Source: Ruminococcaceae bacterium UBA5396 (lineage in GTDB: Bacteria > Bacillota > Clostridia > Oscillospirales > Acutalibacteraceae). From it: DNA of 6,225 bases. This document shows, piece after piece, positions 4,641-6,225 of the stretch; positions within the stretch are counted from its first letter, which is position 1; each line of letters starts with the position of its first letter. The notes under the pieces are model-generated. The model ran no database searches. It was not told where the DNA came from and was given only the letters and a program-made list of their open reading frames with translations. Location: the NCBI GenBank assembly GCA_002410715.1, contig DHOG01000119.1, positions 2,134 to 8,358 of the forward strand. Reading direction: 5' to 3'. A program made the translations under genes and the position numbers.

Positions 4641-5834
4641 ATGAATTATTTGAACAAAAAGACCATCGAGGATATTGATGTTAGCGGAAAAAGGGTTTTG
4701 GTGCGCTGTGATTTTAATGTCCCGCTGGCAGACGGTGCGATTTCCGATGACAAGCGAATCCGTGAATCTGTGCCGACCATCCAATATCTTGCCGATAATG
4801 GTGCTGCCGTAATTCTTTGTTCGCATCTCGGCCGTCCCAAGGACGAGGAGTCAAAAAAGAAATGCACATTGGCTCCGGTTGCACAGCGTTTGTCCGAGCT
4901 AATGGGCAAAGAGGTCAAGTTCACCACCGATATTATTGGTGACGAGGCGCATTCCATGGCCGCCGCCCTCAAACCCGGCGAGATCATGGTGATCGAAAAT
5001 GTTCGTTTCTACAAGGAAGAGACCAAAAACGATCCCGAATTTGCAAAGGCGCTGGCATCCTTGGCAGACATTTTTGTAAATGATGCCTTCGGCACAGCTC
5101 ACCGTGCACATGCTTCCACCGCAGGTGTCGCCAATTATCTGCCCGCTGTCTGTGGATATCTGATTCAAAAAGAAATTTCGGTGATGGGAGGCGCGCTTGC
5201 CGAGCCCAAACGCCCCTTTGTTGCCATTCTCGGCGGCGCAAAGGTTTCGGACAAGATCGGCGTCATCACAAATCTTCTGGACAAAGTGGACACCCTGATC
5301 GTCGGCGGCGGGATGGCCTACACCTTTATGAAAGCGCTCGGCTATTCCATCGGCTCCTCTCTCTGTGAAGAGGAAAAGGTTAGCCTGGCTTCGGAACTGA
5401 TGGCCCGGGCAAAGGAAAAGAACGTGCGCTTTCTGCTTCCGTTGGACACCGTCGTGGCCGACGAATACGACAAGGACGCGCAGTACAAGACCGTGCCCTC
5501 CGATCAAATTCCGGACGGCTGGATGGGGCTTGACATCGGTGAAAAGACCCGCAAAAAGTTTGCGGAAGCGATTCAGAATTCCGGCACCGTCGTGTGGAAC
5601 GGGCCGATGGGCGTCAGCGAATGGAAAAACTTTGCGGGCGGCACGATTGCGGTCGCCGAGGCGGTTGCGCAGAGTGGAGCCATCTCGATCATCGGAGGCG
5701 GCGACTCGGCCGCAGCGATCGAAAAGCTGGGCTTTGCGGACAAAATGACTCATATTTCCACCGGCGGCGGCGCATCTCTCGAGTTTCTGGAAGGAAAGGA
5801 ACTGCCCGGGATCGCCTGCCTGAACGATAAATAA
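4641..5834 (+). CDS. pgk: phosphoglycerate kinase
   Basis: Cytoplasmic glycolytic enzyme that transfers the acyl phosphate of 1,3-bisphosphoglycerate to ADP, giving ATP and 3-phosphoglycerate. The 397 residues are full length for bacterial PGK. The N-terminal substrate domain shows [12 protein letters not shown] (18-29), R39, SHLGRPK (61-67), ENVRFY with R122, and HRAH (154-157). The C-terminal nucleotide domain shows [13 protein letters not shown] (197-209) with K201 and K205, [10 protein letters not shown] (318-327), IIGGGDS (350-356) and [20 protein letters not shown] (371-390). No key residue is missing. AAGGG (4631-4635) lies 5 nt before the ATG. It follows rex rather than gap, the usual neighbour in glycolytic operons, and is separated from tpiA by a terminator. 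Codon GC content rises toward the 3' half. Confidence 0.98.
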   Translation: MNYLNKKTIEDIDVSGKRVLVRCDFNVPLADGAISDDKRIRESVPTIQYLADNGAAVILCSHLGRPKDEESKKKCTLAPVAQRLSELMGKEVKFTTDIIGDEAHSMAAALKPGEIMVIENVRFYKEETKNDPEFAKALASLADIFVNDAFGTAHRAHASTAGVANYLPAVCGYLIQKEISVMGGALAEPKRPFVAILGGAKVSDKIGVITNLLDKVDTLIVGGGMAYTFMKALGYSIGSSLCEEEKVSLASELMARAKEKNVRFLLPLDTVVADEYDKDAQYKTVPSDQIPDGWMGLDIGEKTRKKFAEAIQNSGTVVWNGPMGVSEWKNFAGGTIAVAEAVAQSGAISIIGGGDSAAAIEKLGFADKMTHISTGGGASLEFLEGKELPGIACLNDK

Positions 5835-5839
5835 GCCGG

Positions 5840-5870
5840 AAAAAGGCGGCCGGCGCCGCCTTTTTCTTTT
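5840..5870 (+). terminator. strong intrinsic terminator between pgk and tpiA
   Basis: GGCGGC (5845-5850), loop CGGC, and GCCGCC (5855-5860) form a perfect GC stem. It is flanked by five A (5840-5844) that pair with five T (5861-5865), and more T follow to 5871. It starts five bases after the pgk stop codon. The A/T symmetry means it could also work on the minus strand. Confidence 0.85.
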
Positions 5871-5905
5871 TCTCGAATCATTTGATACATCAGGAGGTTT
5901 CAGCC

Positions 5906-6225
5906 ATGAATCAAAAGCTTAGAAAAACCGTGATCGCCGGAAACTGGAAGATGAACAAGGACCCGGAGGAAGCCGGAAAGCTGGTCAGGGCCATCCTTCC
6001 CCATGTGCAGGGAGCCGGATGCGAAGTCATTGTCTGTGTGCCGTACGTCGATCTGTTTCCTGTTCTGGAAGCCGCAAAGGGCTCTTCCCTCGGCGTTGGT
6101 GCGCAGAACTGCCACTGGGCCCCGTCCGGGGCATTTACCGGGGAGGTTTCCGCCCCGATGCTCGCCTCCATGGGCGTGCAGTATGTCATTCTCGGCCACA
6201 GCGAACGCCGCACTTATTTCGGCGA
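5906..6225 (+). CDS. tpiA: triosephosphate isomerase, N-terminal part (cut by window end)
   Basis: Interconverts dihydroxyacetone phosphate and glyceraldehyde 3-phosphate in glycolysis. The visible 106 codons (of about 250 usual) cover the first strands of the TIM barrel. AGNWKMN (11-17) holds the catalytic/phosphate-contacting N13 and K15, GAQN (65-68) and FTGE (77-80) are the conserved dimer-interface and barrel motifs, and LGHSERR (96-102) carries catalytic H98. The catalytic glutamate near residue 165-170 and the phosphate loop lie beyond the window. A strong SD AGGAGG (5892-5897) stands 8 nt before the ATG. Only about 35 nt separate the upstream terminator from the SD, with no clear promoter, so expression probably depends on read-through from pgk or on a weak site I cannot see. 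Confidence 0.96.
   Translation, partial: MNQKLRKTVIAGNWKMNKDPEEAGKLVRAILPHVQGAGCEVIVCVPYVDLFPVLEAAKGSSLGVGAQNCHWAPSGAFTGEVSAPMLASMGVQYVILGHSERRTYFG

Noticed and set aside
4899..5753. Long minus-strand open frame of 284 codons
   Set aside because: It lies wholly antisense to pgk, whose protein matches the family end to end. The antisense translation has no recognisable fold, and such frames are common opposite GC-rich genes.

Overview
The window looks like a chromosomal segment of an anaerobic, low-to-moderate-GC member of the Clostridia (Oscillospiraceae/Lachnospiraceae-like). That placement is an inference from gene content: a Rex redox repressor, a roughly 644-residue aconitase, a clostridial-type HD-domain protein, two small XRE-type regulators, strong SD sequences and textbook sigma-A promoters. 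No species can be named from the sequence alone.

Left part (1-1440, mostly minus strand). The window opens inside a tRNA-Pro gene read leftward; only its first 23 nt are present. Upstream lie a pair of GTGGTCAAA direct repeats and a decayed tRNA-Pro-like 5' half with a UGG anticodon. Beyond that is a perfect-consensus promoter (TTGACA-17-TATAAT) firing leftward through both tRNA sequences. Next come a leftward HD-domain phosphohydrolase-like gene and, overlapping its 5' end, a leftward XRE-type regulator with a questionable N-terminus.

Middle (1380-1775). A second, tiny XRE/Cro-type regulator (66 aa) is transcribed to the right. The divergent promoters of the two regulators share one -35 element on opposite strands. 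A perfect 20-bp palindrome fills the leftward promoter's spacer and touches the -35 of the rightward one, which is the layout of a small mutually exclusive genetic switch. A strong terminator closes the small gene.

Right part (1800-6225, all plus strand). A consensus promoter drives aconitase, followed after 30 nt by rex. An AT-rich 114-nt gap holding a possible promoter and a Rex-like inverted repeat precedes pgk. After pgk comes a strong intrinsic terminator, then the first 106 codons of tpiA, cut by the window end. The block therefore links citrate/isocitrate interconversion, an NADH/NAD+-sensing repressor and two lower-glycolysis enzymes.

Most of the right half is ordinary core metabolism. 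The parts that deserve a second look are the shared-promoter switch, the tRNA-Pro remnant with repeats, the aconitase-rex linkage with possible Rex sites, and the terminator between pgk and tpiA. I did not find a convincing wholly new system.
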